64,000 nucleotides of DNA, from NCBI RefSeq assembly GCF_015244705.1, contig NZ_JABCQF010000005.1, positions 62,001-126,000 of the forward strand, in the 5' to 3' direction. A model generated the notes under the pieces. The model saw only the letters and a list, made by a program, of their open reading frames with translations, was not told the DNA's origin and did no database searches. A program made the translations under genes and the position numbers. Shown here in pieces: positions 7,939-16,178 of the stretch. Positions within the stretch are counted from its first letter, which is position 1. Every line of letters begins with the position of its first letter. Source of the DNA: Gluconobacter potus (GTDB lineage: Bacteria > Pseudomonadota > Alphaproteobacteria > Acetobacterales > Acetobacteraceae).

Positions 7939-9348
7939 TCATCCATTCTGTCGTTTCCCTGTCTGTCCCGTGACGGTATCCACCGCAGGAGCCACGGCCG
8001 GAGCATCCGTATCTGTCAGCGTCCCAAGAAACGCGATGATCGCCCGGCGCTCGTTTTCGGTTAACGCCGACGACTCTCCGGCTTTGCGATCAAACGGCGC
8101 ATCTATCGTGTCAATGTTGGAACGATATTGTTCCGGAATATCGTTGTAGACGTTGATTTTTCCATCCGGCCTGCGCGGATAGAATTTTTCAGGCTGAAGA
8201 TCCCGGACAGCATAAAAATCCAGAACAGCTTCGAGCGTGTGAAAAACACCGTTATGGAAAAAAACATGACGCGTCGCGACATTGCGCAGGGTCGGCGTCA
8301 CGAACATCCCGCAATAAGCCGCAAAGGCCTTCCGACCGTCAGACTGACTGTCGCACACCCCAAGATCGTCATAGCTGGCAACGGCATTGCGGCTGATCGC
8401 CATGTTGCGCGGCGCGCCCAGCGCTTCATACTGATGATCGGTGAAAAGCGGGGGCAGGCCGTCGCGCGTGATGCGATCGAGATGACAGGCCGCACAGTTG
8501 CCTTTCCGCGGATCGTTGAACAGAAGATATCCTTCGCGTTCGAGCGGCGTGAACTGGGCCTTTCCTTCCAGCCAGGCATCAAACCTGCTGGAATATTCGT
8601 GGAAATGACGGTCTTCCAGCTCATAACGCCCAATCGCGAACAGCGCTTCTTCACGCAGGAAGGCAGGATCCTTTTCCCCGCGCGTTCCTGCCAGCGCAAG
8701 AAGAGCCGCACGGTAAGGTGCCGTATTCAGCCGTGCGGTGACATGCTCCGGCGTGGAAGCCATCTCGTCGGGATCAAAAAGCGGCCCTCCGGCCTGCTGC
8801 TGAAACGTATCGACCCGACCATCCCAGAACAACCCGCCCTGAGGAACGATATGCACGGCGGATGACGCCGTATCCGTGGCACTTTTGCTGCCGCGCCGGT
8901 TTCCCGTACTCGGCACACTGATAACACGCGGTGCAACATCGTCATTTCCCAGATCTGGCCCGATACTGAACGGCGGCATACGTTCCAGATAGGTCAGAGT
9001 GGGAATTGCCCGCCGCCCCTGCCGGTGCAGATCCGCCCCGCCTTCGAAAACGGACGTCTCGCCCGTCGGCCCGTAATGATTGGCCGGATCGTGACAGGAC
9101 GCGCAGGACAGTTTTCCCGAACCCGAAAGTGCCCTGTCGTAAAACAGCATGCGCCCGATCTGCGCCATCTGCGACAGGGGCTCCTGTCTGGGGCGCTGAA
9201 AAGTCTGGGGACAGGGATTGCGGCCATCCGGCGCGGGATCACAGACATCCTGCGACACCGGGGGTGATACAGGCGAGGATTGCGCCTCACAACCTGCGCC
9301 GAGCACCGTCATGCCAAGGACTGCACTGACACACCGAATTATCCGCAT
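7939..9348 (-). CDS. Di-haem cytochrome c peroxidase / MauG-family lipoprotein
   Basis: A 469-residue periplasmic protein. The N-terminus is a lipoprotein signal with lipobox LGAGC (Cys 20). Two CxxCH haem-binding sites, CASCH at 82-86 and CAACH at 285-289, place it in the bacterial di-haem peroxidase/MauG family. These enzymes reduce H2O2 with electrons from c-type cytochromes, or carry out oxidative protein modification. GAGGGG lies about 8 nt before ATG 9348; the longer open frame up to 9603 is not family-like. Its stop overlaps a possible upstream start of the phosphoesterase gene, suggesting coupled expression. The substrate is unknown. Confidence 0.88.
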   Translation of the reverse strand: MRIIRCVSAVLGMTVLGAGCEAQSSPVSPPVSQDVCDPAPDGRNPCPQTFQRPRQEPLSQMAQIGRMLFYDRALSGSGKLSCASCHDPANHYGPTGETSVFEGGADLHRQGRRAIPTLTYLERMPPFSIGPDLGNDDVAPRVISVPSTGNRRGSKSATDTASSAVHIVPQGGLFWDGRVDTFQQQAGGPLFDPDEMASTPEHVTARLNTAPYRAALLALAGTRGEKDPAFLREEALFAIGRYELEDRHFHEYSSRFDAWLEGKAQFTPLEREGYLLFNDPRKGNCAACHLDRITRDGLPPLFTDHQYEALGAPRNMAISRNAVASYDDLGVCDSQSDGRKAFAAYCGMFVTPTLRNVATRHVFFHNGVFHTLEAVLDFYAVRDLQPEKFYPRRPDGKINVYNDIPEQYRSNIDTIDAPFDRKAGESSALTENERRAIIAFLGTLTDTDAPAVAPAVDTVTGQTGKRQNG

Positions 9349-9737
9349 CACGCCCCTCACAGGAAACGCGTCCGTTCTCCATCCCGCACGTGCACCGTTT
9401 CCTGAACCCGTCATAACCAAAGGTCGTACCATACTGAAATGCGGGTGCTTCCTTGTCGCCAATTCTGAGCCAGTCCTCCCGATCAGTTCCGGCACAGGAG
9501 TAATCGCGGTGTCCGAGACAAGGGCTGATAACGGATTCAGCAAAGAGGGGGATGTGACAGTTTTATGAACCTCAGCCTGCGGTTTTTCGCTTTCTTTTCC
9601 CATGAAGGCAGGAGTGATGCAGTCCGCACGACGTTCGCATATGCCTTTCGGATTTGAAATCGGGCACGGGAAGCAGAAAATTTTTACCCACGATCCGGAA
9701 GTGCTCTAGGCTCCGTCCTGAGAAGGAGAAGTGTATC

Positions 9738-10178
9738 ATGGCCAAGTTGTCGATCGGAGATCATGTTTCGGACCTGAAGGGCACGCATGATGGCAGGCTG
9801 GTCGATATCGACGGCTCCACCGGCTATGTGGAGCAGGCCAATGGCGTGGAGGTCGAGTTTCCGCTGAACCAGCTCAAGCCTTATGAGCCTCCGAAAATAG
9901 CGGAAGAGCGCACCCTCTCCGGCCCCCTGCGGGACCGGCTTCTGAACCCCGCACAGAGAGCGCTTCTGGCTTCGGTCCCCGCTTCCCTCCTTGCCGCAAT
10001 TGCCAAAAGCTATGATGCGGGCAGTGAGGGCCCCGGATCGCGCCCACCTTTTGCGGCACTTCCGGAGTCCAAACGCCTTGAGGCCATCCGGATCTATCTG
10101 CCCACGTTGCCGCAGCGGCTTCTGGCGTCACACATGTCTCTGGTCGTGGCCATGCGCGATATTTCCAAACTGTCCTGA
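9738..10178 (+). CDS. Hypothetical protein with N-terminal small beta-barrel-like region
   Basis: A 146-residue cytoplasmic protein that I do not recognise. It begins MAKLSIGDHVSDLKGTHDG, followed by VDIDGSTGYVEQANGVEVEF. This is a short, strand-rich segment like those of KOW/SH3-type barrels, which often start with GD-x-V. The C-terminal 90 residues are helical, with LLNPAQRALLASVPASLLAA and LPTLPQRLLASHMSLVVAM. There is no signal peptide or membrane segment. AAGGAGAA precedes the ATG. The gene stands alone, 128 bp before the RhlE-type helicase and on the same strand. An RNA- or ribosome-linked role is only suggested by that neighbour and the barrel-like start. Confidence 0.7.
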   Translation: MAKLSIGDHVSDLKGTHDGRLVDIDGSTGYVEQANGVEVEFPLNQLKPYEPPKIAEERTLSGPLRDRLLNPAQRALLASVPASLLAAIAKSYDAGSEGPGSRPPFAALPESKRLEAIRIYLPTLPQRLLASHMSLVVAMRDISKLS

Positions 10179-10305
10179 CAGACGGGCTTGGCACGCTCTT
10201 TCGTTGCGTTGACGGCGACAGGCATCATTCGTACAAGCCCGTTTTCTGAATCCGCGAAGCCCCATCAGGCGCAGCTTTACTCAGCGCCGGAGGCGCCGCT
10301 TCATC

Positions 10306-11604
10306 ATGTCCCCAACTTCTGCCCAGGCTTTTGCCGATCTCGCCCTGGCGCCCACCCTCCTCCGCGCCCTAGACGAAGCGGGTTACGTCACGCCGACGCC
10401 GATTCAGGCCCAGTCCATCCCGATGCTTCTGGAAGGCCGCGACCTGCTCGGTCTGGCCCAGACCGGCACCGGCAAGACGGCCTCCTTCGCACTCCCGCTG
10501 CTCCATCGGCTTGCCGAAACGCCGCGCCCTTCCCCAAAAAACGGAGCGCGCGTTCTGGTTCTCGCTCCCACACGCGAGCTGGTCTCCCAGATTGCGGACG
10601 GGTTCGAGAGCTTCAGCCGTCACCAGCCGGTACGCGTCACCACGATTTTCGGCGGTGTAAGCCAGTTTCATCAGGTCAAGGCGCTCGAAGAGGGCGTGGA
10701 CATCATCGTCGCCGCACCGGGACGCCTGCTGGACCTGATCGAGCAGGGCCTGTGCGATCTGTCGCAGCTTGAAGCGCTGGTGCTGGATGAAGCCGACCAG
10801 ATGCTGGACATGGGCTTTGCCAAGCCGATCGAACGCATCGTCGCAACGCTCCCCGAAGACCGGCACACGGTGCTGTTTTCCGCAACGATGCCGAAATCCA
10901 TCACAGCCCTCGTCGAGAGCCTGCTGCGTGACCCGGCAAAGGTCGAGATCGCACCGCCTTCGACCACGGTGGACCGGATCGCGCAGTCTGTCATGTTCCT
11001 CGATGCGTCCAACAAGAAAGCCGCTCTTCTGGCGCAGCTTCAGACGCCGGGCATCGGTCAGGCCGTTGTCTTCACGTTGCAGAAGAACATCGCCAACGAG
11101 GTCTGCACCTTCCTGACGGAATCCGGCATCACGGCCGAAGCCCTGCACGGCAACCGCTCGCAGGGTCAGCGCGAGCGTGCCCTGAACGCTTTCCGCGAAG
11201 GCGACGTACAGGTTCTGGTGGCAACCGATATCGCCGCGCGTGGCATCGACGTCGATACGGTCACGCATGTGATCAACCACGATCTGCCGAGCCTGCCGGA
11301 AAGCTATGTGCACCGGATCGGCCGGACGGGCCGTGCGGGTCGCAGCGGTTTTGCCATCACGCTGTGCGATGCCGAGCAGCGCGCCTGGCTGCATGCCGTG
11401 GAGCGTGAGATCGGCCGGACGCTGGACGTTCATGACAGCCATGAATGGCACTCGGAAGAAGCCCGGAACTCCACCATGCGCCCGCCCGTGCTCGGCGGCG
11501 GTCCGGTCAAGCAGGTCAAGCCGCAGAAGGTGCGCGAGCGCCGCGTCTGGACTGAAGAGGAAAAGATGGCCGCCCGGGCTGCGGCGGCTGCCAAAGCGTC
11601 CTGA
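10306..11604 (+). CDS. DEAD-box ATP-dependent RNA helicase, RhlE-like
   Basis: A 432-residue RNA helicase with two RecA-like domains. All core motifs are visible: the Q motif (GYVTPTPIQAQSIPMLL), motif I AQTGTGKT, PTRELVSQ, motif II LDEADQMLDMGF, motif III FSATMP, and in domain 2 VFTLQKN, ATDIAARGIDV and HRIGRTGRAGRSG. A basic C-terminal tail (KQVKPQKVRERRVW) resembles the RNA-binding extensions of RhlE proteins. The likely roles are ribosome assembly and mRNA turnover. GGAGG lies about 12 nt upstream of the start. The exact subfamily (RhlE versus RhlB or DeaD) is inferred from length and tail. Confidence 0.9.
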   Translation: MSPTSAQAFADLALAPTLLRALDEAGYVTPTPIQAQSIPMLLEGRDLLGLAQTGTGKTASFALPLLHRLAETPRPSPKNGARVLVLAPTRELVSQIADGFESFSRHQPVRVTTIFGGVSQFHQVKALEEGVDIIVAAPGRLLDLIEQGLCDLSQLEALVLDEADQMLDMGFAKPIERIVATLPEDRHTVLFSATMPKSITALVESLLRDPAKVEIAPPSTTVDRIAQSVMFLDASNKKAALLAQLQTPGIGQAVVFTLQKNIANEVCTFLTESGITAEALHGNRSQGQRERALNAFREGDVQVLVATDIAARGIDVDTVTHVINHDLPSLPESYVHRIGRTGRAGRSGFAITLCDAEQRAWLHAVEREIGRTLDVHDSHEWHSEEARNSTMRPPVLGGGPVKQVKPQKVRERRVWTEEEKMAARAAAAAKAS

Positions 11605-11613
11605 ACAGATCCC

Positions 11614-11641
11614 GTCGTGCTGCCTGAGAGGGCGGCACGAC
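11614..11641 (+). other. Stem-loop after the helicase gene, no T tract
   Basis: Positions 11614-11624 and 11631-11641 can pair almost completely around a 6-nt loop (GTCGTGC with GCACGAC at the outer end). There is no following T run, so this is more likely an mRNA 3'-stabilising or Rho-associated hairpin than an intrinsic terminator. The rest of the 11605-11799 gap up to infA shows no gene. Confidence 0.4.
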
Positions 11642-11799
11642 GTCAGAGTGCCAAAAAACCGCAAGAATCCCCGGACAGGGACCGGTCATGCTTGACCTTT
11701 GGGCTGACAGTCCGCACATAGCGGGCTGGATTTTCTGGCTCCGCACCGGAGCCACTGCCGCGCGCAGATCATTACCCTGTCCCTGAAGCAAGGATTCAC

Positions 11800-12018
11800 A
11801 TGTCAAAAGAAGACCTGATCGAGTTTACCGGCACCGTCATGGAACTGCTCCCCAACGCCATGTTCCGCGTCACGCTCGACAACGAGCACACCATCCTGGC
11901 CCATACGAGCGGCAAGATGCGCAAGAACCGCATCCGCGTTCTGGCCGGTGACCGCGTGAACGTCGAAATGACGCCGTACGACCTGTCCAAGGGCCGGATC
12001 ACGTTCCGCTTCAAGTAA
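11800..12018 (+). CDS. infA: Translation initiation factor IF-1
   Basis: A 72-residue OB-fold protein that occupies the ribosomal A site during initiation. The sequence [20 protein letters not shown] and the later [16 protein letters not shown] segment are characteristic, and the length is exactly the family standard. AAGGA lies 7 nt before the ATG. It is followed after 13 bp by maf and then the RNase E/G-like gene and yacG, an order frequent in alphaproteobacteria, so these probably form one operon. Confidence 0.97.
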   Translation: MSKEDLIEFTGTVMELLPNAMFRVTLDNEHTILAHTSGKMRKNRIRVLAGDRVNVEMTPYDLSKGRITFRFK

Positions 12019-12031
12019 GACAGTCCGCCGC

Positions 12032-12688
12032 ATGACCTCCTCCCCGTCTTCCGCAGAAGGGTCATCCGGCCTTCCGGACCGTCCGAAGCTCGTTCTGGCC
12101 TCCGCCTCCCCGCGCCGCCTGAGCCTGCTGGAACAGATCGGCATCGTGCCCGACGCTGTCGTCAGCGCCGATATCGACGAAGAACCGCGCCCCGGTGAAC
12201 TGCCGCGCCCGCTCGCGCAGCGCCTCGCCCGCCAGAAGGCGGAGCATGTGGCCGCGCAGCGCACGGATGCCGCCCTCGTCCTCGGGGCCGATACGGTGGT
12301 TTCGGTTGGTCGGCGCGTCCTGCCGAAAGCCGAAGACGAAAAGACGGCCCGCGCCTGCCTGAAACTGCTCTCCGGCCGCCGCCACAAGGTACTGACGGCC
12401 GTGGTCCTGCGCCCGAGCGCGGGCTGGCCACAAGGTACGCCCTGCGAGCGACTGGTGGAAACTTCCGTCATTTTCCATCGCCTGACAGATGCGCAGATCG
12501 ACGCCCTGATCGCGCAGGGGGACTGGCAGGGCAAGGCGGGCGGCTACGCCATCCAGGGCGCCGCCGCCGCCCATATCCGTCAGATCGGTGGCAGCTATTC
12601 CGCCGTCGTGGGGCTGCCCCTGTTTGAAACGGCCCAGCTCCTGCGCGGACAGCCGGTCGGCAAGCCTTCAGGTGGCTGGATCGCATGA
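12032..12688 (+). CDS. maf: Maf family nucleotide pyrophosphatase
   Basis: A 218-residue house-cleaning enzyme that hydrolyses non-canonical or pyrimidine nucleoside triphosphates to monophosphates. Diagnostic segments are LVLASASPRRLSLLEQIGI near residues 20-38, LGADTVVSVGRRVLPKA, and WQGKAGGYAIQGAAAAHI near the C-terminal third. The PRR and the GGYAIQG motif fit the canonical Maf (YhdE-like) group rather than the YceF group. The last 4 bp overlap the next gene (ATGA). A second, more distant paralogue is at 52429. Confidence 0.93.
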   Translation: MTSSPSSAEGSSGLPDRPKLVLASASPRRLSLLEQIGIVPDAVVSADIDEEPRPGELPRPLAQRLARQKAEHVAAQRTDAALVLGADTVVSVGRRVLPKAEDEKTARACLKLLSGRRHKVLTAVVLRPSAGWPQGTPCERLVETSVIFHRLTDAQIDALIAQGDWQGKAGGYAIQGAAAAHIRQIGGSYSAVVGLPLFETAQLLRGQPVGKPSGGWIA

Positions 12689-13728
12689 CCGAAATCCGCG
12701 CAGCCTGTTCTCCGGGCGAAGTGCGGATTGCCGTCACCGACCATGATACCCTGCTGGATGCCGCGATCTGGCGTCCCGGCTGCCCGGATGGTCTGGAAGA
12801 CTGGCACGTCGTCCGCGTCCAGAAAGCCGCTCCCGCTCTGGGTGGCGCGTTCGTCCTGCTCGAAGACGGCCAGAGCGGCTTTCTCTCCACCCGCGAAGCC
12901 CTGATCGAAGGCGCCCAGACCGCAGCCCGTGTCAGCCGCGCCGCCCAGAACAACAAGGGCCTGAGGCTGCGCCGGGCGGACATGCCCACTGAGGCACCCT
13001 CTGCCCCCAAACTGCTCGAACGCGGACCAACCCCGCTCGACGAGTTGGCGGACCGTTATCCGGATGCTCCGATTTTCGTGGACGATCCGGGCATTGCGGC
13101 AAAGCTGCCTGCCCGCCTGCGCCCGCGGCTTCAGCGCTGCCAGCAGGCCTTCGACGGTGCACTGGAAGCGGATTTCGACAGTCTCGGCAGCCCCGAGGCC
13201 GATCTGGGCCTCCTGACCGCCAGCTTCTTCCCGACCCCCGCCCTTGTTGCCATCGACCTAGACAGTACTGGCGCCCCGGACTTCAAGGGCAATGTCGCAG
13301 CCTTCCCTGAACTGACGCGGCAGATCCGCCTGCGGAATCTTTCAGGCACGATTCTTGTAGATCCGGCAGGCGTGAAGACGCGCAAACGCCCGGCTCTGGT
13401 TCCCTTCCTGCGTGAGGCTCTGGCTGGCGATCCCCTGAAACCGGACGTCCTCGGCGCCACACCGTCCGGCCTGCTGGAACTGACGCGCCCGCGCCGTCGC
13501 CCCCCCTTGCATGAACTCCTATCCTCCCCACATGGGCAGGCGCTGTCCATCCTCCGGACGATCCTGCGCGAAAACCGCCCCGGCCGGACGCTGACCGCCT
13601 CGATCGGACTCGTCAGGGCACTGGAAAACGATCCCGATGCCCTGGCGGATTTCATATCCCGTCGCGCCCGGCCGCTTGATCTTGTCCTTGATCCCAATGC
13701 CCCACCCGCAAGCTGGAGCCTGTCATGA
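12685..13728 (+). CDS. Short ribonuclease E/G-like protein
   Basis: A 347-residue protein related to the catalytic half of RNase E/G. Residues about 40-100 resemble the embedded S1 region (VVRVQKAAPALGGAFVLLEDG, FLSTREALI). The nuclease core has two aspartates in the right setting: D191 in VAIDLDSTGAP and D226 in GTILVDPAG, matching the two metal-binding Asp of RNase E. The zinc-link CPxCxG motif and the small dimerisation domain of full RNase E/G are absent. It lies between maf and yacG and overlaps both by 4 bp (ATGA). Whether it still cuts RNA is unclear. Confidence 0.8.
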   Translation: MTEIRAACSPGEVRIAVTDHDTLLDAAIWRPGCPDGLEDWHVVRVQKAAPALGGAFVLLEDGQSGFLSTREALIEGAQTAARVSRAAQNNKGLRLRRADMPTEAPSAPKLLERGPTPLDELADRYPDAPIFVDDPGIAAKLPARLRPRLQRCQQAFDGALEADFDSLGSPEADLGLLTASFFPTPALVAIDLDSTGAPDFKGNVAAFPELTRQIRLRNLSGTILVDPAGVKTRKRPALVPFLREALAGDPLKPDVLGATPSGLLELTRPRRRPPLHELLSSPHGQALSILRTILRENRPGRTLTASIGLVRALENDPDALADFISRRARPLDLVLDPNAPPASWSLS

Positions 13729-13904
13729 GCAACGCCACCTGCCCGATCTGCCATCGCCCCACCGATCCGCAGTTCCGGCCTTTCTGCTCCCGCCACTGTG
13801 CGGATGTCGATCTGGGCCGCTGGTTCAGCGGGACCTACCGCGTTCCGTCCTTTCGTCAGGATAATGACGAAGAGCACGACGAATATCGCGACAGGGAGGG
13901 TTGA
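13725..13904 (+). CDS. yacG: YacG, zinc-finger inhibitor of DNA gyrase
   Basis: A 59-residue zinc-binding protein. The four ligands are visible as C6-x2-C9 (CPICH) and C21-x3-C25 (CSRHC). The family block DLGRWFSGTYRVP follows at residues 29-41, and the tail is acidic (DNDEEHDEYRDREG). In E. coli YacG binds GyrB and inhibits gyrase. The start ATG overlaps the stop of the RNase E/G-like gene. This is the last gene before tRNA-Phe. Confidence 0.95.
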   Translation: MSNATCPICHRPTDPQFRPFCSRHCADVDLGRWFSGTYRVPSFRQDNDEEHDEYRDREG

Positions 13905-13964
13905 TCCCGCCTCAATCATCAGTTAAACCCCATCTCCGCAACAGGGTCCGCCCTGAAGCTCGGT

Positions 13965-14040
13965 GCCCAAGTAGCTCAGTTGGTAGAGCATGCGACTGAA
14001 AATCGCAGTGTCGGTGGTTCGATTCCGCCCTTGGGCACCA
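13965..14040 (+). tRNA. tRNA-Phe (GAA)
   Basis: A complete 76-nt cloverleaf with 7-bp acceptor stem GCCCAAG/CTTGGGC. The D-arm contains AGCTCAGTTGGTAGAGC, the anticodon loop CTGAAAA reads GAA, and the T-arm has GGTTCGATTCC. The 3' CCA is encoded. No integrase or att-type duplication of the 3' end is seen nearby. Confidence 0.98.
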
Positions 14041-14217
14041 TTTTTCTCCTAAAAAAAATCATCTTCTGATCAGCGCTTCACGCGAATGGCTGCCTTTGAA
14101 AGGGCGCGATTCCCTCTGGCGTTCTGACAACCGGATCTTCCATGATGAAGCCAGGCAGGCCATTGCCGTCTGAAACAGGCCTCATCTCTCGTGCCCGGAG
14201 ATATCGGGAACCGAACA

Positions 14218-14751
14218 ATGGACGATCCCCTTTTCCGGCATCACGACCCGGACATTCCACCCCTGATGGAACCGGAGCAGGGCCCCCAGTCTGAACTCCA
14301 GCCCTGTCCCGAGCCGGATACCAACGGGCGACGTCGCCAGCCACCAGTCTGGTTTCTCCTGCCCGTGCTCTGCATCTGCCTGTTTCAGGTTGCTGTTCTG
14401 GTGCCGCAGATCGCCCATCTGAACATCGGCCCGGGCAGGTTTTTCGGTATCGCGGACCATCAGGACAACACCCACGCCGCCCGGCTCAACCGCGCCGTGT
14501 CGGGCACGCCCCGTTATCCTCAGGACATGATCGACCGGCATATCGAAGATCACGTCACGGTGGCCTGTAGGATCGATGCCCAGGGCCGTTCCCACGACTG
14601 TATGGTCCGGGAAGGGCATTATGCGGAACTGAATCAGGCCGCACGCGACTATGTGGTTCAGGCGTCCTATTTCCCCGCGATGAGAAACGGTCATCCCGTC
14701 AGCTCACACTACAGGATGCACTTCAACTTCCTCATCCCTCCGGACCGCTGA
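14218..14751 (+). CDS. TonB C-terminal-domain-like inner-membrane protein
   Basis: A 177-residue protein with a short Pro-rich cytoplasmic start, one membrane helix at about residues 44-65 (VWFLLPVLCICLFQVAVLVP) and a periplasmic domain. The end resembles the TonB C-terminal fold: PRYPQDMIDRHIEDHVTVACRIDAQGRSHDCMV, then AARDYVVQASYFPAMRNG. There is no adjacent exbB/exbD and no long Pro-Glu-Lys spacer, so it may be a dedicated or accessory TonB-like protein rather than the main energiser. ATG 14218 is chosen; a GTG at 14191 is in frame. The strand between tRNA-Phe and this gene (14041-14217) shows no other gene. Confidence 0.65.
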   Translation: MDDPLFRHHDPDIPPLMEPEQGPQSELQPCPEPDTNGRRRQPPVWFLLPVLCICLFQVAVLVPQIAHLNIGPGRFFGIADHQDNTHAARLNRAVSGTPRYPQDMIDRHIEDHVTVACRIDAQGRSHDCMVREGHYAELNQAARDYVVQASYFPAMRNGHPVSSHYRMHFNFLIPPDR

Positions 14752-14881
14752 CCGATAGCCGGAACATGAATTCTCCCTTCGCATGCATCCGAACCCGCGT
14801 CGGAGCGTTGTCTTCTCAAGTGTCAGTGCCACACGGGTTTGCACCCGCAGGGCCTGACTATGAAAACAGACAGAAGGTTTC

Positions 14882-15346
14882 ATGATGTCTTTCAATATCA
14901 GCCGCCGTGGCGTCGCCCTTGCAGCCGTCCTTTTCGGTGCCGGTCTTGTCGCAGCTCCTGCCGTACGCGCTGAAGATACGCTCGGGGCCCCTGTCGGACA
15001 CGTCACCCTCACCGCCCATTCGGCGGATGTCGGCATTGGCTACACCTGGGGCGATGGCACCCTGACCTACGGCCATCATACCTATCACTTCAAGGTCAGC
15101 GGCGGGAACATCGCTGCCGTCGGCTACTCCGCCCTGAAGGCCGAAGGCACCGTCTACAACCTGAAGCATCTGCATGATTTCGACGGCAGCTACGGCGCGC
15201 TTGCCGGTGAAGCGACGCTGGACAAGGGTCTCGGTGGCGCTGTCCTGTCCAACAGCAACGGCGTGCGCATCAAGATCGAGACGGCGACCGAAGGTGCGCG
15301 TCTGGCTGCGGGTGCGCAGGGTCTGACCTTTACGCTGAGCCGGTAA
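14882..15346 (+). CDS. Exported hypothetical protein, strand-rich
   Basis: A 154-residue protein with a signal peptide (ISRRGVALAAVLFGAGLVAA, cleavage probably after AVRA at about residue 30). The mature part is about 120 residues and rich in Gly and aromatic residues: GDGTLTYGHHTYHFKVSGG, then AEGTVYNLKHLHDFDGSYG. I have the impression of a recurring periplasmic pattern (G-x-GTLTY ... FKV ... G-x-VYNL ... DF-x-G-x-Y) in other proteobacteria but cannot name the family. A periplasmic or outer-membrane-associated role is inferred. It stands alone between the TonB-like gene and a hairpin. Confidence 0.75.
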   Translation: MMSFNISRRGVALAAVLFGAGLVAAPAVRAEDTLGAPVGHVTLTAHSADVGIGYTWGDGTLTYGHHTYHFKVSGGNIAAVGYSALKAEGTVYNLKHLHDFDGSYGALAGEATLDKGLGGAVLSNSNGVRIKIETATEGARLAAGAQGLTFTLSR

Positions 15347-15361
15347 TCTGGTGTCCTCCTC

Positions 15362-15386
15362 CCGCAGCCTTCCGGGAAGGCTGCGG
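15362..15386 (+). other. 12-bp perfect hairpin without T run
   Basis: Positions 15362-15373 (CCGCAGCCTTCC) and 15375-15386 are perfect reverse complements, leaving at most a few loop bases. It follows the exported protein gene at 15346. No T tract follows on either strand, so it may stabilise the mRNA 3' end rather than terminate on its own. Confidence 0.45.
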
Positions 15387-15461
15387 TGACAGGCCGGACA
15401 CTTCCCCCGCGTGCCCGGCTCTTCCTGCATTTTTTCGCGGGGGAGCGGAGCGTGACAGATC

Positions 15462-16091
15462 ATGGATACCAACATTCTTGTTCTCTCCTTCACCGAGCAG
15501 AGCAAGGCTTTTCAGGCGTTTTCCGAACTGCGGGAACGGGCTGCAGACCAGAAGCTGGTCGTCATCAACGAGGCTGTCGTTGAACGCACCACGGACGGCA
15601 ACATCACCATTCATGACAACTGGGCCAACGGCTCTTCAGGCGAGCAGGTTCTGAACGGAACGCTTCTGGGCTCGCTCGTCGGGCTTCTTCTGGGACCGCT
15701 GGGCGTGCTTCTCGGGGCGTCCATGGGGGCGCTCGTTGGATCGAGCCTGTCGGTTGAGGATGCGGCGATCCGCAGCAGCCTTCTGGCGCAGATCGCCTCC
15801 GTCATTCCCGTGGGGACGACGGCCGTGATTGCGACGGTTCAGGAATATGTGCCGCAGGTCGTGGACGATCTGGCGGCATCGCTGGGTGCATCGCTGGTGC
15901 TGCGTCGGCCGATCGAGGCCGTGGAGCGCGAGGTCCTGGCCCAGCAGAAGGCCCAGGCCGCTGCCGCCGCAGAAGCCGGCCGTGTTCTGGTGCAGCAGCA
16001 TTCGACCGAATGGCACGAGCGCATGACCGACTGGCAGAAGCAGGTTTCGACCAGCCTTCACAATCTGAAGAACAGGATCACGGGCGGCTGA
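15462..16091 (+). CDS. DUF1269-family protein with glycine-rich membrane segment
   Basis: A 209-residue protein. It opens with a strand-helix segment (MDTNILVLSFTEQSKAFQAF), then an alpha/beta region up to about residue 60. A long Gly/Leu-rich hydrophobic hairpin lies at about 67-97 (GTLLGSLVGLLLGPLGVLLGASMGALVG), and the C-terminal half is a long Ala/Gln-rich helical tail (REVLAQQKAQAAAAAEAGRV). This architecture is that of DUF1269/TM-glycine-zipper proteins, whose function is unknown. The glycine repeats suggest close packing or oligomer formation in the membrane. Confidence 0.75.
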   Translation: MDTNILVLSFTEQSKAFQAFSELRERAADQKLVVINEAVVERTTDGNITIHDNWANGSSGEQVLNGTLLGSLVGLLLGPLGVLLGASMGALVGSSLSVEDAAIRSSLLAQIASVIPVGTTAVIATVQEYVPQVVDDLAASLGASLVLRRPIEAVEREVLAQQKAQAAAAAEAGRVLVQQHSTEWHERMTDWQKQVSTSLHNLKNRITGG

Positions 16092-16123
16092 GACCGTTAC
16101 GGTCTTGATCTGAGCCTCTGATG

Positions 16124-16178
16124 CGGGCCATCGTGACGTAACATTTCCTTACAGGATGTCGTCACGATGGCCCGTTTT
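16124..16178 (+). promoter_or_regulatory. 15-bp perfect inverted repeat enclosing the DUF6624 gene start, followed by TTTT
   Basis: Positions 16124-16138 and 16160-16174 are perfect reverse complements with a 21-nt loop. Immediately after come four T (16175-16178). The start ATG of the next gene (16167-16169) lies within the 3' arm and its AGGA-like ribosome site lies in the loop. The element could end transcription from the DUF1269 gene, or hide the start codon of the next one. Both readings are inference. Confidence 0.6.

Noticed and set aside
13965-14040. tRNA-Phe as an integration site of a genomic island
   Set aside because: No integrase follows and no copy of the tRNA 3' end was seen downstream; the small exported genes behind it have ordinary composition.
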